A DNA stretch of 64,000 bases from Dipteris shenzhenensis (GCA_047967505.1 CM106538.1); one strand, 5' to 3'. Positions 31,727 to 43,436 are shown, counted from the first letter of the stretch. Notes: generated by a model from the letters alone, not told the origin. Translations and numbers: made by a program.

Positions 31727-34235
31727 GTACTTTAATGTACTACAAGACCGTGACAACCTTGGTTTTAAAAGTCCAAGCATGGGCTTAATAATGTGTAATT
31801 AAACGCGGCATGGTGCCTAGCACATAAGCGTAATTAATCCCTAGGCCCAAAGGCATTCCAAGGAATTAAAAGAGTGGTTGTTGGGAAATGATGAGGTGGC
31901 ATTTTTAATGGGCCCTCCTAGAGGGCCATGTACCTTCAGTGGCCCCCCTAGAGTTCCAGGTGGCTCTAGTGCCTTCTACATGCTCCTTTGCCATTCCTGG
32001 ACCTTCCTGGGCCTTCTAAACTTCACATGTGTGGTTTTCTCTCTCATCTTCTCCCTTTGTTGAGATTTTGGACTGGTTTTTCAGCCTCCTTCAGCTGAAT
32101 TCCGTTTTTCTTCATAACTCCTCACTCGTTTGGATTCCTCGACTTCCGTTTGGCCCGATGGCTTCCCCTCTACCTCCCGTTCGTAGTGATATGCTTTTCC
32201 CTTCGTGCGTTTGGTAGAACGGGCAGAGCTGAGCACTTCTTTTGCTGGTCGAATTTGCAAAAGTGGTTTTTTCTGGATCTTTTTGCTTGGTTGAATTTGC
32301 AAAAGTGGTTTTTTCTGGACCTTTTTGCTTCTACCGCCTCCTGGGCCTCTCCTCTTGCAAAGCTACAGCTTTCTGTTGAATTTCGAGTGGCCCCACACGC
32401 TGGTTGACTGGTTTTTCTCAGTTTTGGAGGACTTTCTGGCGATGAAACTTCTCCAAAACCTTCTTAATGCATTCATCTCTGAAGCATGCTTCTTTTGAGC
32501 CCAATAACTCCCATTTCTTCGCGACAAAAGTGCTTCTTTTCACATTTTTCAGTGGAATTCTTGCAGGTCGGCTCTTGTAAATGCTCTTTCTTCATGCCTT
32601 TGCACTTCTCTTTGGCCGAGAATGCAATTGGGCATTGGCTACTATGTCCTCTTGGCGATTGAGGACTTGGTTCGAGTTTTCAGGGCTTGGTGAGTTGTGA
32701 TTTTGCTGCTGCAATTTATTTTTGCCATAAGCTATTAGTTGGCCTCGTGTGCCGCCTCTTTCTTGGCTCACAGGTGCCGAGGCAGTGCTACATGAGTCAT
32801 TCTTTGGTTGGTTACTTTGCTGATTTTATTTTGGAGCTTTGAAAAGCTTTGTGAATGCCATCTGGAAACCACTCAAAGAGAGTGCAGCTGGGGTGCAGTG
32901 TGATTGCATCTGGACAGCCAATGGAATTGCACTCGGAAAAGAGAATGCCTTTATGTGATGGTGTTCTATGCTTGAAAGCCTTGCAAAGGCTTAGTGAATT
33001 GGGGCTGCATGCTCAGTTGCAGGGAAGGTCTCCCAGATGCTTCATTGTGAAATATAAAGAAATACCGAAAGGGGCGCCACGGTGTTTGGGGCCAATCGGG
33101 TGCACTTGTCTATGTTTGTTGAGCAGGGGCATTCTAGCCTCCATCCCTTTTTTAGTGGTTTTGTTTGTGAACAAATGGGTAAATGCCAAATGGTGATCAT
33201 GCAATGGTTAATGGTTGTGATATATGCTTTGGGAGCTGTAAATAAGTGATGAAGTGATTAAAGGTTTAGTTCAACTGCCCTCTGAGTGATTAGAGGCCGG
33301 TTTCAGTCTAATGGTAGAAAAGGACTTGGGTTGTGTGATGAGATTGGAGATGTTGAGGTACCTTGCAGTTCCAGCAACATCAATCCTTCAAGACAACGAT
33401 TGGCTTGCAAGAGGTACCCACATGCTCTTACTTTCCTTTAAAAGTAGTGCATTTTCTCTGAAAAACCAAAGAGCAGCTTGATAGCATGGAGATAGAGCAA
33501 GGTAGCAAATGTTGGCTCCTGAAAGATCTAGAAGACTTTAAGAAGGATATAGGAACTATGTCGTTTGACATACAAGTATTGTGTCCCTGTATTCAAACTC
33601 TTAGAAGCTTTTGGGCAACTAGCTACAAGGCCTATCTGATGAAACATGTACTTAAGTCTAAGTGCATTTCATTAAGCATGGATCATACTTATTGTTGTTC
33701 CTTTGCTTGAATGACGATTCTTGTATTACTTTCCATCCAATGCTGAATGAAAAATGAGAATGAGTACACTACACAACAAACGCATGAAAATCTCTGAAGT
33801 ACATTACAACTATAGGAAGTCGATGTCTTCAACACTCATGAAAGTCCATCATGAGACATTTACTTTGACAGAGAGTAGATGAATCATACATCTACTTTGG
33901 ATGCATCTCTTCTAGGCCTAAAATTTATAATAAAACTAGCTCCGAAGGGAAGACCAACTTGAGGACATGCAGCCCTAGGATGGCTGCAGAGTCAGTCTTC
34001 CAAGCCCAGTTCCAACAACTACAGACAAAACCCTCCTGTTCTATTCTTTGGTACATCATCCTACAAGATGACGGATGGAATGGATTCAACCACCTACCCC
34101 TGTTTCAAAGGAAGCAGCCCATCTCACATGGAATAGTGTTGGCAAAGTATGTAGGAACCCCTCTGCATACGGGCACCTTCTTCAAGACATCAATGACGGG
34201 GATCACGGTCATCAATATGAACAGTCAAAGCCAGG
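31727..34235. other. Unassigned intron repeats
   Basis: No gene is supported. A 43-bp unit (GAATTTGCAAAAGTGGTTTT ... TTTTTGCTT) is repeated in tandem at about 32249-32334. A small inverted repeat GGCCCTC/GAGGGCC lies near 31912-31928. The ORF at 32855-33196 has no motif. Style and T-rich words suggest the leader of an LTR element, but no LTR was found. Confidence 0.4.
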
Positions 34236-34568
34236 ATGGTATGGGCTTCCTTGGATGTCACTTTCGTGGTTCATGCAGGTAGCGGCAAAGGGAGATCAAG
34301 ACAGTTTGATCAATTGGTCTTACTCACAAGGTCTCCTACATATCAACATTCCTGGATGGAGCCATATGTTGCGTCTGACTCATTAGGAGATCCATTACGT
34401 TATTTAGCGATGCGATGTGGACGTTTTACATTGATTCAACCTGGATCTCCTTGCCGGGAAATTGAGTTTTATTGTTTCAATTTGAGAGATGCACTAGGCC
34501 TCATGGGGGGCTTTTCAGCTTACAACCTTTTGGAGATTGATGTCACATTGATCACCACATCTTTCTAG
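34236..34568 (+). other. Unrecognised ORF of 110 codons
   Basis: The open frame encodes MVWASLDVTFVVHAGSGKGR ... SWMEPYVASDSLGDPLRYLA and ends at 34568. It overlaps another frame (33959-34282) and no family is recognised. It is likely transposon-derived. Confidence 0.25.
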
Positions 34569-35009
34569 GGGAGTTTGTAAGATTTCCATGAACTTCATAC
34601 TACTTGGAACTCTGAGGCTCTTCTTTTATAGACTTGGCCTAGCAAAAAGCTAAACCTGCTTTCTAAAAGCTACTTTGTACAAAAAGCTGGCTTTTCTGCT
34701 CTTGCCCATCTTTAGGGCACTTTTAATGGCCTTTTTAACCCCAATGGTCCCTTCATTAAATGGGGCGCCACTTTCTAGGAGCTCTTGGTGGTTTTTGCCT
34801 TGTGGGACCTACTTGCCCCATTAATTATGGCCCTTTTTGCACTCTTCCAAGTCCATCATATCAATTAAACAAACACCAACACTTTAACCTATTAAAGGTT
34901 AGTCAAACGAATGCATTCTAGTTCGAGTTCTTAGACTAATCCTAGTCGCCTAATCCTAGTCCCTTGTGGGCGTCTCCATAGTCCTCTTACCTAGGAGCAG
35001 TTTTTTTGG
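34569..35009. other. Non-coding repeat with hairpin words shared with 50.7 kb
   Basis: Contains GACTAATCCTAGTC (34934-34947) and a duplicate CCTAATCCTAGTC (34949-34961), followed by GTGGGCGTCTCCAT (34966-34979). The same hairpin and following word occur at 50765-50795, so the two sites share a repeat family, possibly an LTR. Confidence 0.45.
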
Positions 35010-36340
35010 GCCAGTCTTCATGATGGCCTAGTTATCCAAGGCACGTCTTAAATGAGGGTAGGGAGCCCTAGCTCGATTGGAGCGGCAGTGGTTTTTAGGC
35101 ACACTTTCAGGACCCCCCAATGAAAGGATTACTATTTGACACATTGGTGAGGCCGACAACCATGTACGTAGGTATGGGATGTGACCTGACATCGACGCTT
35201 CAAGATATTGCAGGTGACAATGGGATCTAGGATGATTCAGAGCAAGCGTTTAAACCCTTGCCAAATCATACATTTGCTATGACACTGCTTGAGATCTTCG
35301 AGACGGTTACTTATTTGAATAGGGTATGGGCCTTACCTACAGGGAGGCTACCTAAGGTGGCATTGGAGTCATCCATGCGACTGAGAGTGGAGCTCGCATG
35401 TCCTACTATGCACACATTTCAAAATGGTTTGAGAGATAGGGCATTCAAATGGATGATCTCTCCCCCTTTCAGTATAGCTTGGATGCTCCTGATCCCTTGG
35501 TTCCACGAGATGAGATCAACCATATCATACGGTTAGATTTACTTCAGCTTTATACGTCACGGACTTGGGGAGGGGACCAGGAGTTCCCCACCAAGAGTTG
35601 ATTCTATCGCGACCATTTCTTGAGAGTGTCGGAGGATGGAGTGATCATCAGGCCCTAGTATTTGGAGGACAGGCTAGTTTCTCATGCTGTTGGGATTGCC
35701 ATTGGATAGATGCAGATCTTGTTCCATCAGCTAATGATGGAGACAGGGAGAGCCGCAGGTACACCTAGGGAGCAACGGGTCTGCAAACTATGCACTTTAG
35801 GGGAGATAGAGACGGAGGAGCATTTCTTATGTATCTACTAGGTTAACTTTGAGATGCGAGGACGCTATCACTGCCTCTTCTAGGAGGGCCATGGCTTCGA
35901 ACCTCTCTCCCGATCGATTCACTTCGAGGACCAGGTTTGCGTTGGTCTCTACCTGATGGAGATGAGACATCATAGAGGGATCTTTCTATGTACATCACAA
36001 AGCAGGAGAGGGCTACTCAACAGGAGACATGAGTAGATCGAGCTTAGCAACCCGTCATAGATTTCTACACATTCGTCTCAGCTCCTGGGCATGTTGGTGT
36101 AGAGGAGGAGGAGATCGATGACATGAGGACAGTATGGACCAATGAGACAAGACAACGACATGGAGAGATGCATCAAGAGATGCAAGAGCCACACACGATG
36201 CAGTGGCGGCTGAGAGCACACACGATGGGGAATCAGCCCATCATAGTTCTATTTAGAGGAGACTGCCTGGCCCACCGATATAGAGATCTCGGCGGAAACC
36301 ACGCCATCCACCACAGCATGAGATGACCAAACAGACAGAT
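35010..36340 (+). pseudogene. LINE 3' segment (LINE D type), ORF2 C-terminus
   Basis: The + strand has ALLEIFETVTYLNRVWALPT-like, SPPFSIAWMLL and, near 35785-35860, a zinc-finger piece C.LCTLGEIETEEHF.C followed by MRGRYHCLF. These correspond in order to LINE D ORF2 residues encoded at 53330-52600 (ITYLHRV, LPPFQYSLDA, CPLC...EEHF...C, IRGRYHCLF). Many stops and frameshifts are present. There is no RT core, so this is a 5'-truncated copy. Confidence 0.7.
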
Positions 36341-36699
36341 CCAAGATATTTTCGCAGCTCATGGGAGAGCCACCATGGCACTTGCCTATATCTTCTGACT
36401 CCTACTTTGAGTTTGAGTATAGCTATCAATCCCACTTTCGGAATTTGAGTTTGTGTTTTGTAATTTCTGATTTTAGTCTACAGCAAAGGGTCTTATTGAG
36501 CCCTTTGCCTCACCCCACACCGGCTTGTATGAGCATGAGTCACTTTGTTACTGTACTTCTGCTCATAGATGTGTGAGGTCTCCTGAAGACGTTACTACAT
36601 CTTCTCTCTCCCCCCCCCCCCCCCCCCCCTTCTCTCTCTCTCTCTCTCTCTCCCCACCTTGCTCATTGTCACTCTTCTCTTTGTCTCATATACACCTAT
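36341..36699. other. Spacer with poly-C/(CT)n
   Basis: Contains the microsatellite at 36605-36652 and no gene. Confidence 0.5.
36605..36652. repeat. Poly-C and (CT)n microsatellite
   Basis: A run of 20 C at 36610-36629 is followed by (CT)n to 36652. The length of such a run in an assembly may be unreliable. Confidence 0.95.
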
Positions 36700-37262
36700 G
36701 TAGGGGTAGTCTTTGCAGGGCCGGGTTTCACGATGACTCATGCAGCTAAAGCATGACTCACGTGAGGGTAGGGAGTTCTAGCTCGAGTAGAGTGGCAATG
36801 CTTTCAGGCACATTTCCAGGGCCCCTCAATGGAGGGATAGCTATTTGACACACTTGTGAGGCCAACCGCCATATATGTAGCACCTTTTGGGGGAGCGACC
36901 TATCGGCGACCGATTGGCGGGATACGGGTGACTATGGGGTCTAGGATGATTCGGAGTAGGCCCTTGGTCCCACATCACATCATACAAGCAGAGGTCGCTT
37001 TGACACCACCTCAGCTTGATGCCATCTTCCAAATAGTGACATATCTTCATACGGTATGGGCCAAGCCTAGTTGGAGCCTACAGGTATGTGAGCATATTTA
37101 GATGGTTTGACAGTCAGGGTATTCATATGGACCGCCTTCCCCCTCTCAGTACAGCTTGGATGCCACGTTCCTTCAGATCCCTCGAGATAAGATTAACCGT
37201 AGCATACCATTGGATCTACTCTAGCTCTATACATCACGGACTTGGGATGGGAACCATGTCAC
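36700..37262 (+). pseudogene. Second copy of the LINE 3' segment
   Basis: The + strand encodes SRMIRSRPLVPHHIIQAE and PPQLDAIFQIVTYLHTVWA, matching LINE D ORF2 (ARMIRSKPSVPHQIILAE, PLQLDAAFQAITYLHRV at about 53200-53320). The DNA from 36700 to 37262 also parallels 35010-35540, including GTGAGGGTAGGGAG and ATGGAGGGAT.GCTATTTGAC-type words, so this is a duplicated or second insertion of the same 3' segment. Confidence 0.75.
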
Positions 37263-38663
37263 CTTTTACGGTTAGACAAAACCTTAGAAATAGCTTATAA
37301 TTTATTATAAAATAAAACCTTGGCTATCTGAATATGGGAGAAGGAAACTTAGGGTTGAAATGGGAGGCTTTGTAAGGAGCCAAGAAGCTGGAAAAGGAAA
37401 TCAATTTGAGTAGACAAGCTTACCCTAATTGGTTGAAGTTTTTGTGCAGAAAAGTAGGCGGCTGTCAAGGCCAAGATGGGCGACCAGATATGCAGTGATT
37501 TGGCGACCAGCAGGGTGCTGTTTTGGACTGGGTAGGTGGCTGATTTGCTGGGCGGCAGATCAGGAACAGATGTGCAGGAGATAGGCGGCAAATCAGGCCA
37601 GTTTTGGTGACTGAAAAAGACTGCTAGGCTGGCGGCAAGATGGGGAAGGACAGGCGGCTTGGAAAGGCTGATGAACAGCAAGGGTAGGAGAGTGGGTGGA
37701 AATAAGGTTGAGGCTGGTTGGAAGGGAGGCTTCCCCCACTTGTGATTTGTTGCCCTGTAGCTTTTGGAAAAACTTATTGGGATTTTTTTGAGCTTCTCAA
37801 AATGCTCAAACTGTTTTCTCTTAAAAACCTTCTCCTCTTCGTTCTTACTAGCTGCTTTTATGCTCTTTCCTTGTTTCTTTCCCTGCTGTGCTTACTGATT
37901 TCCATGATTTGTTGGCTGTTTTGCATTCCTCATCATACCAGATGTTGTGAGGTGTGAGGCATTTGGAAATCTTGTTTAAGCTCTAGGCTATTTGTAGATG
38001 CCCGTTCAAAGCCTCCAAATTTATGTCCTAGGGGAATGGTAGGTTAGGTGAATCGATATATTTTAGTGAAACAGGGTCTAGAGGGGATGGACATAATTGC
38101 ATGGTGTGGTTGACCACACTAGGCTCTCAATCAAATGCCCACGCGAGATCCACCCATAGGTCTGCCATAGGCCTAGTTGAAACCCTGCCTGGTAGAAGTG
38201 GGGTGGCACGATAATTGATTTTGTAAGGATGCTTGTTTGTGTCACCTCCATGGACTTACCTTTGCAAGTAGGCCATGTCGTGGAGTTGGTCACTTTGTAT
38301 GGGCATTTGAGCTGTAGTTTTGGTGACATCTCTTTTGCAGGCATTATCTCAGTTATACTCAACAAAGATAGATGAGTATTCATGCCAATATCAACAAAGA
38401 TATTATATATGAATAAATGGGTTAATGCTTTTTGATTCATGTCAGGTTGTGGCCATTAAAATTGTCTTAAAGTATTTATCAACGTGGCAAGCACGATCAC
38501 TATCTATGATGGTTCCAGTTGATCTAAAATGTGAAACCTATATTGCTCTAGCTATGTTCTATATTGTCTAATGTTTGCATTCAACTTGTTTGAAAAGAGT
38601 TGACGTATGCACTAACGGCACTTGAAAAATGTTCTTAATGTGTCCTTGTGTTGTGGTTTGCAG
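37263..38663. other. MED16 intron B-C, last part
   Basis: No gene recognised. A minus-strand frame at 37349-37681 is compositionally biased, with GGCGGC and GGCGAC repeats at 37440-37640, and is not called. The exon C acceptor GTTTGCAG ends at 38663. Confidence 0.5.
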
Positions 38664-38748
38664 TATCGTTGGACTTCTACCTCGGCCAGTTTGTTGTCAA
38701 AGTCATCTTTCGAAGAGAGATTTATTTCTCACCAACCTCGTGCATCAG
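38664..38748 (+). CDS. MED16: MED16 exon C
   Basis: 85 bp encode YRWTSTSASLLSKSSFEERF followed by ISHQPRAS, matching plant MED16 YRWLSSK...KSTFEEKFLSQ. It starts in phase 0 after GTTTGCAG and ends with the first base of an alanine codon before GTAAC. That codon is completed by CT at the start of exon D, giving the conserved ARWPNF. The downstream intron is 22.7 kb. Confidence 0.93.
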
Positions 38749-39480
38749 GTAACATTGCTTTTCCAACTGTTTGCCTGTTTTTATCCTTCATAACAATGAA
38801 AAGGAATGCAATGACAATAAACCTGTTTTTTTGAGTAGAAATAATTGCTATGTAATGATAGCTGTCTGTGAGGTTTCTCTTTGGCTCAGCCCCTCGGAGA
38901 TTGCTTTATAAAATTTTGGGCTCATTGCCTAAAACAACCTTACTTCAGTTGCATGCCCACATTCATGTGTACTGGGTTTTCAGTTGAAGGTGTAAACTCA
39001 TCACCTTGTTCTTGGCTAGTCTCATTTCTTCTTTCATTACGAAAGGAGAACTCCCTATCAAGAGGTTCTTGAAGGAGAGACTGCTGTAAATGTATTTGTG
39101 GGTTATCATACTCAAGATGCGTATAACTCTCACCTAATCCATCCTCTTCAAGAGGGGGTGAAGGTGTTCTTTCTCTCTCTCCTTGGGGTAATGGAGGAAA
39201 AGGAATAAGTTCATTGTTATATGTCCCTTCCCCTTCCATTCTTTCCTTTTAGTAATACAAGAGAGAAAATGTCTTATTGTAATTAAAAAAAAAAAGAGGT
39301 TTATTTTACAGCAAAAGTCAAGTGTTGTAGAGTTGGTGGTACTTATCCGACTCCCGCTTGGTTTGTGTTGAGAAGACACTTAAAATGACCTCCTTTCCCT
39401 TCTCTTTCAAGCTTTTGTTCTTGTATTTCTGCTGTAAACTGGTACGCTTCGTTTGGGCTACTTGTTTTGAGCGGATTGGA
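38749..39480. other. MED16 intron C-D, first part
   Basis: No gene or clear repeat was seen. The minus-strand frame at 38940-39239 is acidic and has no known motif. Confidence 0.4.
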
Positions 39481-39489
39481 GCTCTAGAT

Positions 39490-39800
39490 ACCGTTATAGG
39501 GGGTACTTGATGGGTGGATCACCCCCCTTAAAATCTTATTCCGAACCGACTTTCCGTTGGGGAGAACGGGGGATCCCTTTTCCTCACGGTTTAAGGATTT
39601 TAAGGGTACATTCACGTGGGGGGGGGGATTCACCTGTTGAGGACACCCCGTTCACCGTTCAAGACCAGAAATTTTCAGAAAAATGCCTTGTCTCAGAACC
39701 TCGGAGATCGGTCGGTCGTGCTCCTCTTCGGCAACTTCTCTTGCGACTTCCGTCGTCCACAACTGTCGCCCTCTTCTCGTCCCGCTTGTGGATCGTCACC
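39490..39800 (-). other. Gypsy-2 type leader fragment left of LTR
   Basis: Minus-strand sequence following the primer site at 39801-39812. It would be the untranslated leader of a second Gypsy-2 copy sharing the LTR at 39815-40338. It has a G-run at 39619-39627 and no gag was recognised before it fades out near 39490. Confidence 0.5.
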
Positions 39801-39812
39801 GCTCTGATACCA
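39801..39812 (-). other. Primer binding site beside Gypsy-2 left LTR
   Basis: The minus strand reads TGGTATCAGAGC just left of the LTR. For a minus-strand element a primer site on this side marks the LTR as a 5' LTR, although its other side has the polypurine tract of a 3' LTR. Confidence 0.9.
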
Positions 39813-39814
39813 AA

Positions 39815-40338
39815 TGTGAAGATCCACACTTTTCGAAAATCCAAATGTGTGCAATGCATGCAGAATTTGAATGCCGATTGGCCCTCCAATGGGGAAGAGC
39901 GCCCTCGTGAGAGTACTTGTTTCTTTTTCGATCTACATGCAAGGTGCGAGAGAGATGACGGATGAATTCAATGTGGTAGAGAGAATGCTACATGAGATTT
40001 CCAATGAAAGGGTGATACCCTTTCATTAATGTCCCTTGAGATCACTCAAGTTTCATCTTCCCATTTACACCTACCCTTATCCTATGACCCATATACCTAC
40101 CATTCAATGCACTCTAATGCACCCTTTCCCTTTCCTATTGCCCCTAGGACCTAGACACGTGTGTGCACATCTTTATTACTAATCATTGGCCAATGTTACA
40201 TAGTTTTGACGGTACTATTTGCACCGCTTGATTGATCATAAATACAAACATATAACCGCACCATCAAATTGGCGCCTAACAATAATAAGGTTCTAATGAC
40301 TATTAATTAACTAAATAATCATTTCTCTTGTCATGACA
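39815..40338 (-). repeat. Gypsy-2 left LTR (3' LTR of the element)
   Basis: 524 bp from TGTGAAGATCC (left edge) to GTCATGACA (right edge). It matches 50144-50639 over about 495 bp with only a modest number of differences. Left edge meets a primer site, right edge a polypurine tract (on the minus strand GCAGGAGGGAG). Confidence 0.9.
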
Positions 40339-40490
40339 CTCCCTCCTGCTTGAATGAGCAGAAGTCCTCGTTTGGATTATTGCTTGTCTCTTCCTCTTAC
40401 GTGCACTTTCTCTTGTTACCTCTGCCATTGCATCGCCTCTTTGTAATCTGCGAGTATTTGTGGAAAATTTGTAAAGAACTCTTCTTCCAT
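40339..40490 (-). other. Gypsy-2 polypurine tract and 3' spacer
   Basis: The minus strand reads GCAGGAGGGAG directly before the LTR, the plus-strand priming site. The remainder is non-coding spacer after the pol stop. Confidence 0.8.
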
Positions 40491-40865
40491 TCATTGTGCA
40501 TCCTTAGCTGGCTGGTTTTTAAACTTCAGTAAATCCATATATCTCTTCTTTCCACGAGTACTCTCCTCTTTATGGTACACGATCTGTTCCGGAGTAAGAA
40601 CTTCAGTCCCATCTTCAAGTTCAGGTTCTTCTTGATGCTGAGTATCCAAAAACACAAAAGTATCGCCATGGTATCTCTTCAAATTGCTCACATGAAAGAT
40701 GTTCTTCATACGCCAGTGGGCTGGTAACTTCAGCTCATACGCTCTGGATCCTTCTTCTGGATATAAAGCTGCTGAAGTCTGAAATGGACCATAAAACTTC
40801 GGTGCTAGCTTGACATGTTTTGTACTTCCTCTCACTGACTTGATTCTTCTTTTATCAATCTTCAA
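40491..40865 (-). pseudogene. Gypsy-2 integrase C-terminal domain
   Basis: The frame encodes KLAPKFYGPFQTSAAL, AYELKLPAHWRMKNIFHVS and NLKRYHGD, the conserved C-terminal part of Ty3-type integrase (L.P.F.GPF.I...G...Y.L.LP....IH.VFHVS.LK). It is joined to the end of RNase H only 10 bases away, so the zinc-binding and DDE core domains have been deleted. No complete chromodomain was recognised at the end. Confidence 0.85.
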
Positions 40866-40875
40866 TAAAACCCAA

Positions 40876-42504
40876 TCACATGGCTACACATATGGCACGT
40901 CCCGGAAATAAGTATCCATCCACGATGGAATAAGCCTCTAAATCTCCGACCTCATTACGTCGAATCTTCCCATAAATGTGAGCGAAGTGCTTGAATATAT
41001 TCAGCCCATTTGGTTGCCCAAAAGATTGAATATATTGAGCCCATTTGATTTGCCTTGAAGAGACAATAGGTTGAGAAAACAAGTGCTTGATACTTTGATG
41101 GTCAGTCTTAATCTTGAAAGCAGAACCATATAAATAGTGCTTCCATAACTTTAGAGCATGAATGACTGCCAATAACTCCTTCTCATATGTGATATATTTC
41201 AATTCAGCCCCTTGAAGTTTTCTACTCTCATAAGCAATGGGATGCCCTCCTTGCATCAACACTGCCCCAATCGAGGTACCAGTCGCATCCGTACAGACAA
41301 CAAAGAACTCTTTGTCCATGTCCGGAAGTGTTAACACTGTTGCAGTCACGAATGTTCTGTTAAGCTCCTCAAAAGCTACTTGGTGAACCTCTCCCCACTC
41401 ATACAAGGAATGCTTCTTCAACAAATCTGTTAGTGGGGAAGCAAGACGTGCAAAATTCTTAATGAATCTGCGATAATAACTACACATCCCTAGGAAGGAT
41501 CTCAGCTCATGTATGTTTTTGGGTATTGGCCATTCAATTATGGCCTTGACCTTTTTAGGGTCAACCCGAATTCCCTCAGCAGACACAATGTGTCCCAAAT
41601 ACTCTATTTCTGTCTTGAAGAACTCACTCTTCTTGGTATTTAGGAACAATCGATCCTTCCTTAGGAGCTCCATCACCTTAGCAAGGTCATCCTTATGCTC
41701 TTCCTCATTCTGGCTGAACACTAAAATGTCGTCAAAAAAGACTATGACAAATTTTCCCAAGTAGGGTCGCAAAACCCTTCTCATTAGCCTACTAGGAGTG
41801 GCTAGAGCATTAGTTAGGCCAAAAGGCATGACCAAAAACTCATAATGTCCAGTGAGAGTGCGAAAAGCAGTCTTATGTTCATCCCCAGCTTTCATACGAA
41901 GTTGATGATAACTAGATTTCAAATCCAATTTGCTAAAAACTTTAGCACCTTTAAGCATATCCAATAAATCATCCACTCTTGGAATCGGATAATGGTTCTT
42001 AATCGTAAGTTTATTTAAAGCAAGGTAATCTATACACATACGATATGATTCATCCTTCTTGTTAACCAATAATACAGGTGCTCCAAATGGAGAAGTGCTT
42101 GGTCGAATCAGGCCTTTTTGCAACAGATCTTCAATTTGTTTTTCTACCTCCTCCATTTCTATCCTGTTCATCCTGTATGGGGCTCTACATGGAGGAGAAG
42201 CTCCTGGCTCTAAGTCTATGGCATGATCATCTTCTCTCTCCATAGGCAATTCGAATGAGTCATCTCTTGAAAATCGATCCTCATAAGCTCTAAGGAACTC
42301 ATTTCTCTTCCGATCTTCTTTTGAGATATGAAGATCTCGTGAATCCCGTATATACACAAGATTACAATCTACCCCTCTTTTTACCAATCTTTTCGCTTGG
42401 GTAGGAGTAATCAATGGAATTGTATACATGTCTTGATCCCCTACGATCCTTATGTACAAAGCAACAATGATGAGTATGAGGATGAATAGTAGGGTTAAAA
42501 TCAT
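40876..42504 (-). pseudogene. Gypsy-2 reverse transcriptase and RNase H
   Basis: An open frame of 542 codons. From about residue 150: [50 protein letters not shown] and the active site [11 protein letters not shown] (FFDD at 41728-41739; YxDD in most relatives). RNase H keeps [30 protein letters not shown] and [10 protein letters not shown]. It ends with YSIVDGYLF, the beginning of the integrase zinc region, and is then cut off. A 27-bp near-repeat around 40996-41045 (GAATATATT.AGCCCATTTG) marks the deletion area. The polymerase itself looks nearly intact, but the element lacks integrase. Confidence 0.92.
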
Positions 42505-43436
42505 ACCACCATGGTTTACCTAGAATCATGTCAACGTCTTGTAAAGGGGCTACTAGAAAATCCCTTCGATCTCTATATTTTTGTATACGAAAAGGAATAT
42601 TCCGTACTATGGATGTGTCTTCTTCATTGTGTTCCCTAAAAGCTCCTGAAAGCGACATGTTTTTTATAGGTTCTGGTTTAAGATGGAGTAATTTTGCCAA
42701 TCTATCACTTACTAAGTCATAATTACATCCATCATCTAGGAGAACCACTATTCTCTGTGCATTCACGAATCCATACACCTTAAAAAGATCATGAGGCCCA
42801 AAGGTATTGGCTGAATGGACAATAGTCACAGTAGATTTCGAGGGTGACAAGGTAGAAGCCTCACCCTCCTGCTTGGATCCCTTGGCTTTCCCTTTCACTG
42901 AATTCGTCTTGGCAATCTTAGCCAAGAGAACGGGACACTTATGCCATACGTGCCCTGGCTTATGTTTCTTACACCCGAAACATTTTCCTTCCTTCATCAA
43001 CTTCCTCTTCTCCTCGTCAGTCATAGAAGGAAATGGCACCCATCCAGGACGTGATTGGCTATTCACGTTCCTTACAAGAGCTTTACCCTTCCCTTTTTTA
43101 TTCTTAAACCGGTTTGGTTTCCTAAAAGTGGGTATATTGTTGGTCTTAGATGATGACCCATACTCCTTATTGAAGGGTTTACGAGGATTCAATTTTCTCT
43201 CGGCTATTTCAGACAACTTAGTGAGGTCCTTAAGCGTGGTCGGGTTAAACATTTTAACCTCGTACCTTACTTTTGGGCTTAAAGCTGCTAAATACTTCTT
43301 TCTCCTATCTTCCTCACTCTTTTCGAGTAACTCTAGAGAGAGTTTCCAAAATCTGGCTGTAAAATCTGCATTACTCTCATTATCGAATTGCCTAAACCTC
43401 TCCCAAGGAAAGGTTAGGTTCTCTTCATGCCTCGGT
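42362..43436 (-). pseudogene. Gypsy-2 gag C-terminal part and protease
   Basis: From the Copia-2 junction the frame reads PRHEENLTFPWERFRQF, then FNPTTLKDLTKLSEIAERKL, a basic linker, a zinc knuckle CFGCKKHKPGHVWHKC (CX2CX6HX4C, two residues longer than usual) and a retropepsin-like domain. The protease motif is VLLDDGCNYDLVS, where relatives have LLD(S/T)GA..N(F/L)(I/V)S. Catalytic Asp and Gly are present, but the residue between them is Asp. The frame overlaps the RT frame by 143 bp and needs a shift near 42440 to join it. Confidence 0.85.
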
